The notes under the pieces: model-generated
The model's input: the letters and a program-made list of their open reading frames with translations, nothing else
What the model was told of the DNA's origin: nothing
Database searches by the model: none
Program-made: the position numbers and the translations under genes
In this document: piece after piece, positions 9,127 through 17,989 of the stretch
How the letters are laid out: every line of letters begins with the position of its first letter
Position numbering within the stretch: position 1 is the first letter of the stretch
Source of the DNA: Frigoribacterium endophyticum
GTDB lineage: Bacteria > Actinomycetota > Actinomycetes > Actinomycetales > Microbacteriaceae
Length of the DNA stretch: 64,000 nucleotides
Reading direction: 5' to 3'
Assembly (NCBI RefSeq): GCF_011759585.1
Contig: NZ_JAAOYV010000001.1
Span: 496,001 to 560,000, forward strand

Positions 9127-10496
9127 GTGGCATCAAAGACCTGAAGAAGGTGTTCGGCGGCAACCAGTCGAACGCTCGCCAGTTCGGCATGATCGCGACG
9201 CTCGTCGTGGCCATCCTGATCTTCCAGTTCCTCACCGGGGGGCTCACGCTCGACCCGACCAACCTGATCGCCCTGGTCAGCCAGTACTCGTACATCCTCA
9301 TCCTCGCCATCGGCATGGTGATGGTCATCGTGGCCGGCCACATCGACCTCTCGGTCGGCTCGGTCGCCGCCTTCAGCGGCATCATGGTCGCCACGTCGAT
9401 GACGAGCTGGAACTTCCCGTGGCCCGTCGCCATCGTGTTCGGCCTCGTCGTCGGCGCCGTGATCGGCGCCTGGCAGGGCTTCTGGGTCGCCTACGTCGGC
9501 GTGCCCGCGTTCATCGTGACCCTGGCCGGCATGCTCCTCTTCCGCGGTGCGAACCAGTTCGTCGGCAACGCCGACACGCTGCCCGTGCCCGAGGGCTTCA
9601 CCGTCATCGGCGCCGGGTACCTGCCCGAGTTCGGGCCGAACACCGGCTACAACAACGCCACGCTCCTCCTCGGCCTGGTGCTCGCGCTGGTCGTGGTCTA
9701 CCGCGAGTTCCGCCTCCGCCGCGTCCAGCGCGCCATGGGCTCCGAGATGGCGCCCCTCTGGGTCAGCGTCCTCAAGCTCGTCGTGCTCGTCGGCATCATC
9801 GCCTACGCCGCGACCCTCTTCGGCGGCGGCCGCGTCGGCACCTCCTTCCCGATCTCGGGCATCATCCTCGGCGTGCTCGTCCTGGTCTACGGCTTCGTGA
9901 CGCAGAACACGATCTTCGGCCGCCACATCTACGCGGTCGGCGGCAACTCGCACGCCGCCGAGCTCTCCGGCGTCAAGGCGAAGCGCATCAACTTCTTCGT
10001 CATGATGAACATGTCGGTGCTCGCCTCGCTGGCCGGCATGATCTACGTCGCCCGCGCCGGTGCCTCCGGCCCGCAGGACGGCCTGAACTGGGAGCTCGAC
10101 GCGATCGCCTCGGTCTTCATCGGCGGCGCGGCCGTCGCCGGCGGCATCGGCACCGTGACCGGCTCGATCGTCGGTGGCTTCGTCATCGCCGTCCTGAACA
10201 ACGGCCTCCAGCTCATGGGCGTCGGCTCCGACAAGGTGCAGATGATCAAGGGCCTCGTGCTGCTGATCGCCGTCGCCGTCGACGTCTACAACAAGAGCCA
10301 GGGCCGCCCGTCGATCACGGGCTTCCTCACCCGGGGCCTCCGCCGCGACAAGAACGGCGTTGCCGCTCCCGCGGACGGCGCCCTGGCGAGCAACCAGTCC
10401 GGCGTCGGCGCCGGCCCGGAGAGCACCACGCCGGCCCTGCAGCCGAACGGCGACCTGAGCGACGTGCAGCGCCCGAAGGCCTCGACCCCCAACTAG
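9123..10496 (+). CDS. mmsB: Multiple-monosaccharide ABC transporter permease
   Basis: The protein has 457 residues and is a BPD_transp_2-type inner-membrane permease. It has about ten hydrophobic spans, with the family motifs [13 protein letters not shown] and the cytoplasmic EAA-like loop [21 protein letters not shown] charged segment near residues 195-215 separates two membrane blocks, as in GguB/MmsB and unlike the shorter RbsC. The polar 60-residue C-terminal tail is low-complexity. GGGAG lies before ATG 9123, which overlaps the mmsA stop. With MmsA and ChvE it forms a complete importer. Confidence 0.92.
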   Translation: MSGIKDLKKVFGGNQSNARQFGMIATLVVAILIFQFLTGGLTLDPTNLIALVSQYSYILILAIGMVMVIVAGHIDLSVGSVAAFSGIMVATSMTSWNFPWPVAIVFGLVVGAVIGAWQGFWVAYVGVPAFIVTLAGMLLFRGANQFVGNADTLPVPEGFTVIGAGYLPEFGPNTGYNNATLLLGLVLALVVVYREFRLRRVQRAMGSEMAPLWVSVLKLVVLVGIIAYAATLFGGGRVGTSFPISGIILGVLVLVYGFVTQNTIFGRHIYAVGGNSHAAELSGVKAKRINFFVMMNMSVLASLAGMIYVARAGASGPQDGLNWELDAIASVFIGGAAVAGGIGTVTGSIVGGFVIAVLNNGLQLMGVGSDKVQMIKGLVLLIAVAVDVYNKSQGRPSITGFLTRGLRRDKNGVAAPADGALASNQSGVGAGPESTTPALQPNGDLSDVQRPKASTPN

Positions 10497-10604
10497 ACCC
10501 ACCCGCGGGCCGACCACCGACGGTCGGCTCCGCCTCCCCGGGCGGTCGTCACCACGACCGCCCCCCGCACCACCAAGTGACACCTACGAGAAAGTAGACA
10601 CAGC

Positions 10605-11702
10605 ATGCGCAAAATCGCGCTGGCGACCATGGCGGTCGCCGCAGCAACGACGCTGATCCTGAGCGGCTGCTCCAACTCCGCCCGCACCGACGCCGGTTCC
10701 GGCGACGCGGCGTCCGGCTTCGAGCAGGGCTCGACCATCGGCGTGGCGCTGCCCGCGAAGACCAGCGAGAACTGGGTCCTCGCCGGCGACCTCTTCACCG
10801 AGGGCCTCACCGAGGCGGGCTTCAAGCCCGACGTGCAGTACGCGGCCGCCTCCGGCACCGTCGCGAACCAGCAGGAGGAGATCCAGTCCATGGTCACCAA
10901 GGGCGCGAAGGTGATCATCATCGGCGCGGCCGACGGTGCCCAGCTCGGCACCCAGGTCAAGGCCGCCCACGACGCCGGCGCCGTGGTCATCGCCTACGAC
11001 CGCCTCATCCTCAACACCGAGGACGTCGACTACTACGTCGCGTACGACAACTTCAAGGTCGGCGAGCTCCAGGGCCAGGCCCTGCTCGACGGCATGGCCG
11101 CCAAGAAGGCTGAGGGCCCGTACAACGTCGAGCTCTTCTCCGGCTCGTCCGACGACGCCAACTCGAAGGTCTTCTTCGACGGCGCCATGAGCGTCCTGCA
11201 GCCGAAGATCGACGACGGCACCGTCGTCGTCGCCTCGGGCCAGACCGACATCAAGCAGACCGCGACCGACGGCTGGAAGGCCGAGAACGCCCAGCGTCGC
11301 ATGGACTCGCTGCTCACCAGCACCTACGGCTCCACCGAGCTCGACGGCGTCCTGAGCCCCAACGACACCCTCGCCCGCGCCATCATCACCTCGGTGAAGC
11401 AGGCCGGCAAGACGGTCCCCGTCGTCACGGGTCAGGACTCCGAGGTCGAGTCGGTCAAGTCGATCATGGCCGGCGAGCAGTACAGCACCATCAACAAGGA
11501 CACGCGCAACCTGGTCAAGCAGGCCATCGCGATGGTCTCCTCGCTGTCCGAGGGCGACACCGCCGAGACGAACGACGACGAGTCGTACGACAACGGCAGC
11601 AAGATCGTCCCGGCCTACCTCCTGCCCCCGCAGATCGTCACGAAGGACAACGCGGCCGAGGCCTACGCCAACGACCCGACCCTCGAGCCGCTGACGAAGT
11701 AG
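10605..11702 (+). CDS. chvE: Multiple-monosaccharide ABC transporter substrate-binding lipoprotein
   Basis: The protein has 365 residues. The signal sequence ends in the lipobox LILSGC, making C22 the lipid-anchored residue. The mature part is a periplasmic-binding-protein fold of the ChvE family (GVALPAKTSENW; VIIIGAADGAQLG; VIAYDRLI; GVLSPNDTLARAI). Family members bind aldoses such as galactose, glucose, xylose or arabinose; the exact ligand here cannot be assigned. It follows mmsB by 108 bases in the same operon and is closed by a strong hairpin at 11748-11781. Confidence 0.92.
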   Translation: MRKIALATMAVAAATTLILSGCSNSARTDAGSGDAASGFEQGSTIGVALPAKTSENWVLAGDLFTEGLTEAGFKPDVQYAAASGTVANQQEEIQSMVTKGAKVIIIGAADGAQLGTQVKAAHDAGAVVIAYDRLILNTEDVDYYVAYDNFKVGELQGQALLDGMAAKKAEGPYNVELFSGSSDDANSKVFFDGAMSVLQPKIDDGTVVVASGQTDIKQTATDGWKAENAQRRMDSLLTSTYGSTELDGVLSPNDTLARAIITSVKQAGKTVPVVTGQDSEVESVKSIMAGEQYSTINKDTRNLVKQAIAMVSSLSEGDTAETNDDESYDNGSKIVPAYLLPPQIVTKDNAAEAYANDPTLEPLTK

Positions 11703-11712
11703 TCCCACCCGC

Positions 11713-11744
11713 AGCACAGCAGCACAGCAGCACAGCACCACAGC
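11713..11744 (+). repeat. Tandem AGCACAGC octamer repeat
   Basis: Three exact copies of AGCACAGC (11713, 11721, 11729) and one copy with a single change (11737) lie in tandem between the chvE stop and its terminator. Slipped-strand copy variation would be expected. Confidence 0.8.
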
Positions 11745-11747
11745 AGC

Positions 11748-11781
11748 GAGAGCCGATCGCCCCTCCGGGCGGTCGGCTCTC
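11748..11781 (+). terminator. Terminator of the sugar ABC operon
   Basis: Two 15-base arms (11748-11762 and 11767-11781) pair with one G-T wobble around a 4-base loop. The hairpin lies 45 bases after the chvE stop. There is no T run. Confidence 0.7.
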
Positions 11782-11797
11782 GTCGTCCCCGCCCCGG

Positions 11798-11803
11798 TAC
11801 GGT
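11798..11803 (+). promoter_or_regulatory. -10 TACGGT of a leaderless start (MOSC gene)
   Basis: TACGGT is followed by exactly six bases and then GTG 11810. No Shine-Dalgarno is present. Confidence 0.55.
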
Positions 11804-11809
11804 GGTGCC

Positions 11810-12403
11810 GTGACCGGAGGCGCAGGGCAGGGCGCAGGCCCCGAGGAGGCGCGGCGCGGCGAGGCCGGCCCGCCCCGGTCGGTGCCCGTCACGGTCGAGC
11901 TGCTGCTCGCCTCGCCCCGCTCCCGCTACGTGGGCAGGCCCGCCGACGGCGCGGAGCCCGCCCTCGGGCCGGAGACGCCGAGCTCCGTCGAGGTCCGGGC
12001 CGGGCTGGGCATCGTCGGCGACCGCTACTTCGGCCGGGCCGCCCACCGCGGCGCTCAGGTGACCGTGTTCGCGGCGGAGTCCCTCGAGACGGTGGCGCGC
12101 CTCCTCGGGGTCGACGGGCCGCTCGACGCGGCGGCCACACGGCGGAACGTCGTGCTGCGCGGCCTCGACGTCGACGCGCTGCGCGGCACGACGTTCAGCG
12201 TCGACTCGGGGGAGGGGCCGGTGCTGCTGCGCGCGACCCGCGCGGCGAACCCGTGCGCGTGGATGGACCACGAGCTCGCGCCGGGCGCCTTCCGCGCGAT
12301 GCGGGGCCGCGGGGGCGTGCGCTGCGAGCCGCTCAGCGACGGCGTGCTGCGGCTCGGCCCGGCCGTCGTGCAGCTCGGGCTCGCCGACGACACGGGTCGG
12401 TGA
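11810..12403 (+). CDS. MOSC domain protein
   Basis: The protein has 197 residues. After a Gly/Ala/Glu-rich 25-residue lead comes a MOSC core: VELLLASPRSRYVGRP, VEVRAGLGIVGDRYFGRAAHRGAQVTVFAAESL, TRRNVVLRGLDVDALRGTTF and NPCAWMDHELAPGAFRAMRGRGGVRCEPLSDG. The single conserved cysteine in NPC is the proposed sulfur carrier or cofactor ligand in MOSC proteins related to molybdenum cofactor sulfurases. Stand-alone MOSC proteins often detoxify N-hydroxylated compounds or remain uncharacterised. It is a monocistronic gene convergent with tetR. A later start around residue 25 cannot be excluded, but the close -10 supports GTG 11810. Confidence 0.8.
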   Translation: MTGGAGQGAGPEEARRGEAGPPRSVPVTVELLLASPRSRYVGRPADGAEPALGPETPSSVEVRAGLGIVGDRYFGRAAHRGAQVTVFAAESLETVARLLGVDGPLDAAATRRNVVLRGLDVDALRGTTFSVDSGEGPVLLRATRAANPCAWMDHELAPGAFRAMRGRGGVRCEPLSDGVLRLGPAVVQLGLADDTGR

Positions 12404-12437
12404 CGGCCCGGCTCAGCCCAGCGACGCCGCGCTCCGC

Positions 12438-12468
12438 GCTGACGAGCAGCGACGCAGCGTCGGTCAGC
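12438..12468. terminator. Possible bidirectional terminator between MOSC and tetR genes
   Basis: CGACGC/GCGTCG (12450-12455 and 12457-12462) is nested inside GCTGAC/GTCAGC (12438-12443 and 12463-12468) in the convergent gap. The inner loop is too short to close cleanly in RNA, so support is modest. Confidence 0.3.
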
Positions 12469-12474
12469 TCGGGG

Positions 12475-13044
12475 TCACTGCCACCAGCTGGGCACCATGG
12501 CGACGATGGTGTCGAGCAGGGTCTTGCGGCTGGTGCGCTTGCCGCCGAGCCAGGCCTCGACCGCGCCGACCAGGGCGTGGGCGAAGAACCCGGCCGCGAT
12601 GTGCACCGAGAGGCCCTCGGGCAGGGCGCCCTCGGGCAGGCGCGAGATGTGCTGCAGCGACGAGGTCTCGAAGTGGCCGGCGAGGGCCTGGTGGATCGAC
12701 GCGTCGAGGGGGTCGGGCAGCGCGAGGCGGTACATCTCGCGGTAGCGCACGACGTGGTCGACGACCTTCTCGACCCCGCGGCGGGTGATCTCCGCGCCGT
12801 CGGCGTCGGGAGCGGCGTCGCGGGCCGCGGCGTCGGCCGCCCGGATCGCGTCGAGCTCGGGGGTGATCACCGCGGTCAGCAGCGCGCCGGGGGAGGTGGC
12901 GTGGCTGTAGAACGTCGCCCGGTTGATGCCGGCGGCGCGGGTGACGTCGGCCACGGTGATGGTCGACACGGGCTGCTTCGACGCGAGGTCGACGATGGCC
13001 GTGTGCAGGGCCTTCGTGGTCTGCACGATGCGGGCGTCCACCAT
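12475..13044 (-). CDS. TetR family transcriptional regulator
   Basis: The protein has 189 residues. The N-terminal helix-turn-helix fits TetR: ITVADVTRAAGINRATFYSHATSPGALL (about residues 29-56). The C-terminal half is a variable ligand-sensing helical domain ending in a Trp-rich tail. GGAGG stands 5 bases before ATG 13044. It is divergent from a Bcr/CflA drug exporter across 270 bases that contain a 17-base palindrome, which suggests local control of that pump and of itself (inference from arrangement). Confidence 0.85.
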   Translation of the reverse strand: MVDARIVQTTKALHTAIVDLASKQPVSTITVADVTRAAGINRATFYSHATSPGALLTAVITPELDAIRAADAAARDAAPDADGAEITRRGVEKVVDHVVRYREMYRLALPDPLDASIHQALAGHFETSSLQHISRLPEGALPEGLSVHIAAGFFAHALVGAVEAWLGGKRTSRKTLLDTIVAMVPSWWQ

Positions 13045-13110
13045 GGTGACCTCCAGTCGGTACGGGTGCTGGGGCCGAGCTTAGGGGGTCGCCGACGGTC
13101 GTCGCGCTAG

Positions 13111-13127
13111 CCGACATCGGGTGTCGG
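13111..13127. promoter_or_regulatory. Candidate TetR operator palindrome
   Basis: CCGACA (13111-13116) and TGTCGG (13122-13127) are perfect arms around a 5-base centre. The site lies 67 bases upstream of tetR and 32 bases before the likely -10 of the efflux gene, a natural place for a repressor. Confidence 0.45.
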
Positions 13128-13158
13128 TCGGGGCTGTCGGAGCCCGCCCGCTCGCCGG

Positions 13159-13265
13159 TAGTCTCGACGAGGCGGCCCCGCGTCGACGGGCCGACCGCCG
13201 CCTCCCCCTCCCTCCTCACCGCCGGGAGCCCACGCCGTCCGCTCGAAACGATTCGAGCCCGGCGG
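13159..13265 (+). promoter_or_regulatory. Promoter and structured leader of the Bcr/CflA gene
   Basis: TAGTCT at 13159-13164 is the best -10 candidate and leaves a leader of about 145 bases. In it, CCGCCGGG (13219-13226) can pair with CCCGGCGG (13258-13265), enclosing a perfect hairpin of GCTCGAA (13241-13247) and TTCGAGC (13252-13258) with an ACGA loop; the two helices share one base, so they fit only after trimming. A GC-only run and GAAGG then lead to GTG 13315. Control at the leader level is possible but unproven. Confidence 0.4.
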
Positions 13266-13314
13266 GCCCGGCCGGCCGGCCGGCCCCCTCCCTCCTCGAC
13301 CACGAAGGCACCGC

Positions 13315-14544
13315 GTGACCACCGTCCTCCACCCCGGCGACGCCCTGACCCGCCGTCAGCGTCTCGTCTACGTGATCGTGCTCGGCGCGCTGACCGCGCT
13401 CGGCCCGTTCACCATCGACCTCTACCTGCCGGCCTTCCCGGCGCTCGAGGACGACCTGGGGGTGTCGACCGGGCTCGTCCAGCTCACGCTGACCGCGACG
13501 ACGATCGGCTTCGGCGTCGGGCAGCTGCTCGTCGGCCCGTGGAGCGACAAGGTGGGCCGGCGGGCGCCGCTCATCGCCGCGACCGCCCTGCACGTGCTGG
13601 CGAGCATCGGCGCCGCCGCCGCGCCCGACATCGTCTGGCTCGGCGTCTTCCGGGTGCTGCAGGGCATGGGCGCCGCGGCCGGCGGCGTCGTCGCCCTCGC
13701 CATGGTGCGCGACCTGTTCGGCGGCCTGCCGCTCGTCCGGATGCTCTCGCGCCTCGCGCTCGTGAACGGCCTCGCGCCCATCCTGGCGCCGGTCATCGGC
13801 TCGCAGCTGCTCGCCTTCACGAGCTGGCGCGGCGTCTTCGTCTTCCTCGTCGCGTACGGCGCCCTCGTCATCGTCGCGGCGATGTTCCTCATCGTCGAGA
13901 CCCTGCCGAAGGAGCGCCGCCACGAGCCCGGGCACTCGAGCCTCGGCCAGCGCTACCGGGTGCTCCTCGGCGACCGGGTCTTCGTCGGCGTCGCCCTGAT
14001 CGGCGCGATGGTCTTCTCGGGGCTCTTCACCTACCTCTCGGCGTCGTCGTTCCTCTTCCAGGAGGTCTACGGCCTCGACGCGCAGCAGTACGGCTACCTC
14101 TTCGCCGTGAACTCGCTCGGCATCGTGGCGGGCGTCCAGATCAGCTCGCGCCTGGCACGGCGGTACGGCCCGCAGTGGATCCTCGCGGCGGCCACCGCCG
14201 TCCTGCTCGTCAGCGCGACCACCATCGTCGTGCTCGATTCGCTGCAGGTGGGCCTCCTCGGCATCCTCGTGCCGCTCTGGTTCTTCATCGCGGCCTGCGG
14301 GTTCACCTTCCCCCAGGTGCAGGTGCTCGGCCTGGCGAACCACGGCAAGGAGGCGGGCACGGCCGCCTCCCTCCTCGGCGCCCTCAACTTCGGCCTCGCG
14401 GGGCTCATCTCCCCGGTCGTCGGGTTCCTCGGCATCGGCTCCGCCGTGCCGATGGGCAGCGTGATGATCTGCACCTCCGTGGTGGCGATCGCCGCGCTCT
14501 GGCTGCTGGTGCGCCCTCGGACGGTGCCGGCCCTCGGGCACTGA
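13315..14544 (+). CDS. Bcr/CflA family multidrug efflux MFS transporter
   Basis: The protein has 409 residues and 12 predicted membrane spans. Family signatures are LGPFTIDLYLPAFPAL at the N-terminus, the motif A loop GPWSDKVGRRAPL, and RVLQGMGAAAGGVVALAMVRDLFGG (motif C region). The Asp in FTIDLYLPA is a conserved intramembrane acid thought to couple proton movement. It most likely exports drugs or metabolites by proton antiport. The divergent tetR gene is the obvious candidate regulator. The start is GTG 13315 with GAAGG 6 bases ahead. Confidence 0.88.
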   Translation: MTTVLHPGDALTRRQRLVYVIVLGALTALGPFTIDLYLPAFPALEDDLGVSTGLVQLTLTATTIGFGVGQLLVGPWSDKVGRRAPLIAATALHVLASIGAAAAPDIVWLGVFRVLQGMGAAAGGVVALAMVRDLFGGLPLVRMLSRLALVNGLAPILAPVIGSQLLAFTSWRGVFVFLVAYGALVIVAAMFLIVETLPKERRHEPGHSSLGQRYRVLLGDRVFVGVALIGAMVFSGLFTYLSASSFLFQEVYGLDAQQYGYLFAVNSLGIVAGVQISSRLARRYGPQWILAAATAVLLVSATTIVVLDSLQVGLLGILVPLWFFIAACGFTFPQVQVLGLANHGKEAGTAASLLGALNFGLAGLISPVVGFLGIGSAVPMGSVMICTSVVAIAALWLLVRPRTVPALGH

Positions 14545-14559
14545 CCCGCGACTCCCCGG

Positions 14560-14565
14560 TACGTT
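14560..14565 (+). promoter_or_regulatory. -10 TACGTT of a leaderless start (PAP2 gene)
   Basis: TACGTT is followed by exactly six bases (CTGGGG) and then ATG 14572. Confidence 0.55.
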
Positions 14566-14571
14566 CTGGGG

Positions 14572-15300
14572 ATGACGACCGACCCGCTCTCGCCGAAGCC
14601 GCCGACCCCCGCCGAAGAACGGGTCGCCCGCCGCGTGCAGCGCCGGTGGTGGGTGGTGAGCGCCCTCGGCGCCATCGGGGTCGTGCTGCTGCTCGGCGTC
14701 GTCATCACGGCCCGGGCCGGCAGCCTCGGCATCGACGAGGAGTTCATGGGCGAGCTCGTCGAGCACCGCAGCCCGTTCTGGCAGGCGCCGGCTCTCGTCT
14801 TCAACGTGATCGGCGCCGGCGTGATCGGCGTCTTCGTCGTGCCGCTCGGGGTGGCGGCCGTGCTGCTGCTCCGGCGCCGGCCGTGGGCGGCCCTGTACTG
14901 GATCGCGTCGTGCGCCCTCAGCGCGGGCGTCGTGCAGGTGATCAAGCACACCTTCGGGCGGGCGCGGCCGGAGGAGATCCTCGTGGTGAGCGACTACGGC
15001 TCGTTCCCGTCGGGGCACACCGCCAACGCCGCGACGCTCGCCGTGGTGCTCGGGGTGATCCTGCGCCGCGCGTGGGTCTGGATCGCCGGCGTCGTCTACA
15101 CCGTGGCGATGCTGCTCAGCCGCACGTACCTCGGGGCGCACTGGCTCACCGACACCGTCGGCGGCCTCCTGATCGGCGCGGGCGTGGCGGTCGTGCTCTG
15201 GGCGCCGGTGGCGCACCGGCTGCTCGCCGAGCAGGAGCGCGTGCGGGGCCTCGGCTGGGCCTGGCAGCACCGCCCCGACCGTGCGGCGGTGACGTCGTGA
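14572..15300 (+). CDS. PAP2 superfamily membrane phosphatase
   Basis: The protein has 242 residues and five or six membrane spans. All three catalytic blocks of type 2 phosphatidic acid phosphatases are present: KHTFGRARP (125-133), PSGHT with the general-base His (146-150), and SRTYLGAHWLTD with the nucleophilic His (183-194). Likely substrates are lipid or undecaprenyl pyrophosphates at the outer face of the membrane; the exact one cannot be read. Its stop overlaps the start of the HerA-like gene (GTGA, 15297-15300), so the two are co-translated although no functional link is known. Confidence 0.88.
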   Translation: MTTDPLSPKPPTPAEERVARRVQRRWWVVSALGAIGVVLLLGVVITARAGSLGIDEEFMGELVEHRSPFWQAPALVFNVIGAGVIGVFVVPLGVAAVLLLRRRPWAALYWIASCALSAGVVQVIKHTFGRARPEEILVVSDYGSFPSGHTANAATLAVVLGVILRRAWVWIAGVVYTVAMLLSRTYLGAHWLTDTVGGLLIGAGVAVVLWAPVAHRLLAEQERVRGLGWAWQHRPDRAAVTS

Positions 15301-17141
15301 GCGACGAGCTGGCCCGGGCCCGCGCGGAGGCCGAGGCCGCGGAGGCCGTCGCCGCCGCCGCCCGTGCCGCGGCGGACGCCGCCGTCGCCCGGGCCCGGGT
15401 GCTGGCGCTCGAGGCGGAGGCGGCCGGCAGCGCGGCGCCCGACGGCCCGGCCGCGCCGGCCAGCCCGGCCGTCCCGCCCGCCCCGCCCGCCGACGTGCCG
15501 GCCCCGCCCGCGGGCCCGCTCAGCGAGGCCGCCGTCGACGCGGTCCGCCGCGGCTACGCCTCGACCGGCCCCGTGCTCGAGATCGGCGCCCTCGTCAACG
15601 GCGAGGCCCGGCCCGACGTGCCCGTGCGAGTTCCGATCGGCATGCTCACGCGGCACGGCCTCGTGGCCGGAGCCACCGGCACCGGCAAGACGCGCACGCT
15701 GCAGGTGCTCGCCGAGCAGCTCTCGGCCGCGGGCGTCCCCGTGTTCGCCGCCGACGTGAAGGGCGACCTCTCGGGCATCGCCCGCCCCGGCGCCCCGAGC
15801 GACGCGCTCCTGGACCGCACCAGGGGCATCGGGCAGGACTGGTCGCCCGAGGCCGCCCCGACCGAGTTCTTCGCGCTCGGCGGCGTCGGCACGGGCGTGC
15901 CGGTGCGGGCCACCGTCAGCGGCTTCGGGCCCCTCCTGCTCAGCAAGGTGCTCGGCCTCAACGACACGCAGGAGTCGAGCCTCGGCCTCGTCTTCCACTG
16001 GGCCGCCCGCGCCGGGCTGCCCCTCGTCGACCTCGGCGACCTGCGGAGCGTGCTCACCCACCTGGCCAGCCCCGCGGGCAAGGCCGAGCTGGCCGACCTC
16101 GGCGGCCTCAGCACCGCGACCGTCGGCGTCGTCCTTCGCGAGCTCGTCGCGTTCGCCGACCAGGGCGCCGACCGGTTCTTCGGCGAGCCCGAGATCGACA
16201 CCGCGGAGTTCCTCCGCGTCGCCGCCGACGGCCGCGGCGTCGTCAGCCTCCTCGAGGTGCCCGGCGTGCAGGACCGCCCGGTGCTCTACTCCACCTTCCT
16301 CATGTGGCTGCTCGCCGACCTCTACAACGACCTGCCCGAGGTGGGCGACGTGGCGCTGCCGAAGCTCGTCTTCTTCTTCGACGAGGCGCACCTGCTGTTC
16401 CGCGACGCGTCGCGGGACTTCCTCGCGCAGGTGACGCAGACGGTGCGGCTGATCCGCTCGAAGGGAGTCGGCATCGTCTTCGTCACGCAGACCCCGAAGG
16501 ACGTGCCCGGGGACGTCCTCGCGCAGCTCGGCTCGCGCATCCAGCACCAGCTGCGCGCCTTCACGCCCGACGACGCCAAGGCCCTCCGCGCGACCGTCTC
16601 GACGTACCCGACGAGCGACTACGACCTCGCCGAGGTGCTGACCGGCCTCGCCACGGGGGAGGCGGTCGTGACGGTGATGAGCGAGCGCGGCGCCCCCAGC
16701 CCGGTCGCCTGGACCCGTCTGCGAGCCCCGCGCGGCTCGATGGCCCCGACCCCCGCCGACGAGATGGCGGCCGACGTCGCGGCCTCGCCGCTGACCGCCG
16801 TCTACGGCACCGCGGTCGACCGGGACTCCGCCCGCGAGATGCTCGCGCGGAAGCTCGACGCGGCGGCCGCGGCCGACCGCTCCCGCGAGGAGCGCGAGGC
16901 CGAGCAGGCGGCGACGCAGGCCGAGTACGACCGTCAGCAGCGCGAGTTCGAGCGGGCGGAGGCGACCGCGTCGCGGCGGGAGCGGCGCACGGGCTCGACC
17001 CGCGCCTCCGGCGGCTCTCGCACCTCGCGCTCCCGGAGCGACGACGGCGGGCTGCTCGACGACGTGCTCGGCACGTCGGCCGGCCGCGCGGTCGTCCGCG
17101 AGGTGGTGAAGGGCATCTTCGGCACGCTGCGCCGCCGCTGA
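15297..17141 (+). CDS. HerA-like helicase / DUF853 family ATPase
   Basis: The protein has 614 residues. An Ala/Pro-rich coil (1-75) precedes the ATPase. Walker A is GATGTGKT (125-132), Walker B is LVFFFDEAHLLF, and a sensor-like FVTQTPKDVPGDVLAQLGSRIQHQLRAFTPDD segment follows. A charged, Arg/Glu-rich coiled region and a hydrophobic GRAVVREVVKGIFGTLRRR tail close the protein. The HerA/FtsK group translocates DNA. Stand-alone members like this, annotated as helicase HerA-like C-terminal domain proteins, are widespread but poorly understood. GTG 15297 is supported by the GTGA overlap with the PAP2 gene. Confidence 0.85.
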   Translation: MSDELARARAEAEAAEAVAAAARAAADAAVARARVLALEAEAAGSAAPDGPAAPASPAVPPAPPADVPAPPAGPLSEAAVDAVRRGYASTGPVLEIGALVNGEARPDVPVRVPIGMLTRHGLVAGATGTGKTRTLQVLAEQLSAAGVPVFAADVKGDLSGIARPGAPSDALLDRTRGIGQDWSPEAAPTEFFALGGVGTGVPVRATVSGFGPLLLSKVLGLNDTQESSLGLVFHWAARAGLPLVDLGDLRSVLTHLASPAGKAELADLGGLSTATVGVVLRELVAFADQGADRFFGEPEIDTAEFLRVAADGRGVVSLLEVPGVQDRPVLYSTFLMWLLADLYNDLPEVGDVALPKLVFFFDEAHLLFRDASRDFLAQVTQTVRLIRSKGVGIVFVTQTPKDVPGDVLAQLGSRIQHQLRAFTPDDAKALRATVSTYPTSDYDLAEVLTGLATGEAVVTVMSERGAPSPVAWTRLRAPRGSMAPTPADEMAADVAASPLTAVYGTAVDRDSAREMLARKLDAAAAADRSREEREAEQAATQAEYDRQQREFERAEATASRRERRTGSTRASGGSRTSRSRSDDGGLLDDVLGTSAGRAVVREVVKGIFGTLRRR

Positions 17142-17157
17142 CCCGGCGGGCACGCGG

Positions 17158-17784
17158 TCACGAGCCGGAGAGCACGCCCCAGAGCACCGTGAGGCCGCCG
17201 GCGGCGAGGGCGAAGACGACCACGACGGCGAGGGCCGCGAGCACGGGGCGGCCCTCGTACCACGAGCGGCTGCCCGGGTACTGGCGGTAGAGCTCGCTGA
17301 ACGACAGGGGCTTCGGCACCGTCGTGGTGGGCGAGCCGAGCGTCTCGGCGACGAGCGCGATGGCCTCCTCCGACCAGTACGTGCCGCGCATGCGGAAGAG
17401 CGGGGCGCCGTCGGAGTCGGTCGCGAAGAGCTGCGGCACCGTGTCGGCCGAGTCGGAGCGGTAGGTGCGCACCACGACCACCGCCGCGATCCGCTCGCGG
17501 CGCAGCCGCACGAACCCGGGCAGCCAGCCGCGCTTGATGAACTCGTCGGCCGTGACCCCGACGAACGAGACGCTGTACCGCCAGTAGCAGATCAGCCCGA
17601 CGACGACCGCGACGTCGGCCACCCAGATCACCGCCGGCCAGTGGGCCGTGCCGCGGGTCAGCCAGAGCAGGGCGAGCACGACGGGCACGAGGCCGAAGAC
17701 GGCCGTGAGCACGGCCGTGCGGGCGACGGAGGCGCGCGGCAGGGCGTACGCCTCGAAGTCGTCGCGTGCGACGCCAGCCCTCAT
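17158..17784 (-). CDS. Membrane protein with PH-like domain
   Basis: The protein has 208 residues. Two adjacent membrane spans (about 19-62) are followed by a cytoplasmic beta-rich segment of about 110 residues, resembling bacterial PH domains (GVTADEFIKRGWLPGFVRLRRERIAAVVV and ATDSDGAPLFRMRGTYWSEEAI). One span lies at the C-terminus. ATG 17784 is chosen because GGGGGA lies 5-6 bases before it; the frame is open 18 codons further upstream but without support. Function is unknown. It is convergent with the HerA-like gene, with only 16 bases between them. Confidence 0.7.
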   Translation of the reverse strand: MRAGVARDDFEAYALPRASVARTAVLTAVFGLVPVVLALLWLTRGTAHWPAVIWVADVAVVVGLICYWRYSVSFVGVTADEFIKRGWLPGFVRLRRERIAAVVVVRTYRSDSADTVPQLFATDSDGAPLFRMRGTYWSEEAIALVAETLGSPTTTVPKPLSFSELYRQYPGSRSWYEGRPVLAALAVVVVFALAAGGLTVLWGVLSGS

Positions 17785-17888
17785 ACCGTCCCCCTGTGCG
17801 GCACGACGACGCCCCCGCCCGCGGAGGAGGACCGCCACCCCTGACAGTCCTTCGTGCAGCTCCGAGCCTACGGGATCGGCCCCTCGCC

Positions 17889-17910
17889 GACCGCACCGGG
17901 CGGTGCGGTC
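17889..17910 (-). terminator. Possible terminator downstream of the S4 gene
   Basis: GACCGCACC (17889-17897) and GGTGCGGTC (17902-17910) are perfect 9-base arms with a 4-base loop, 80 bases beyond the S4-domain gene's stop. The remaining 17785-17989 gap shows no gene. Confidence 0.45.
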
Positions 17911-17989
17911 ACGGCACCCCAGACCGGGCAGCCCGCGAACGGGGGGAGTCGCGGGTCGAGCCCCCGCAGCACCCGCCCCGGGCCCCGGC

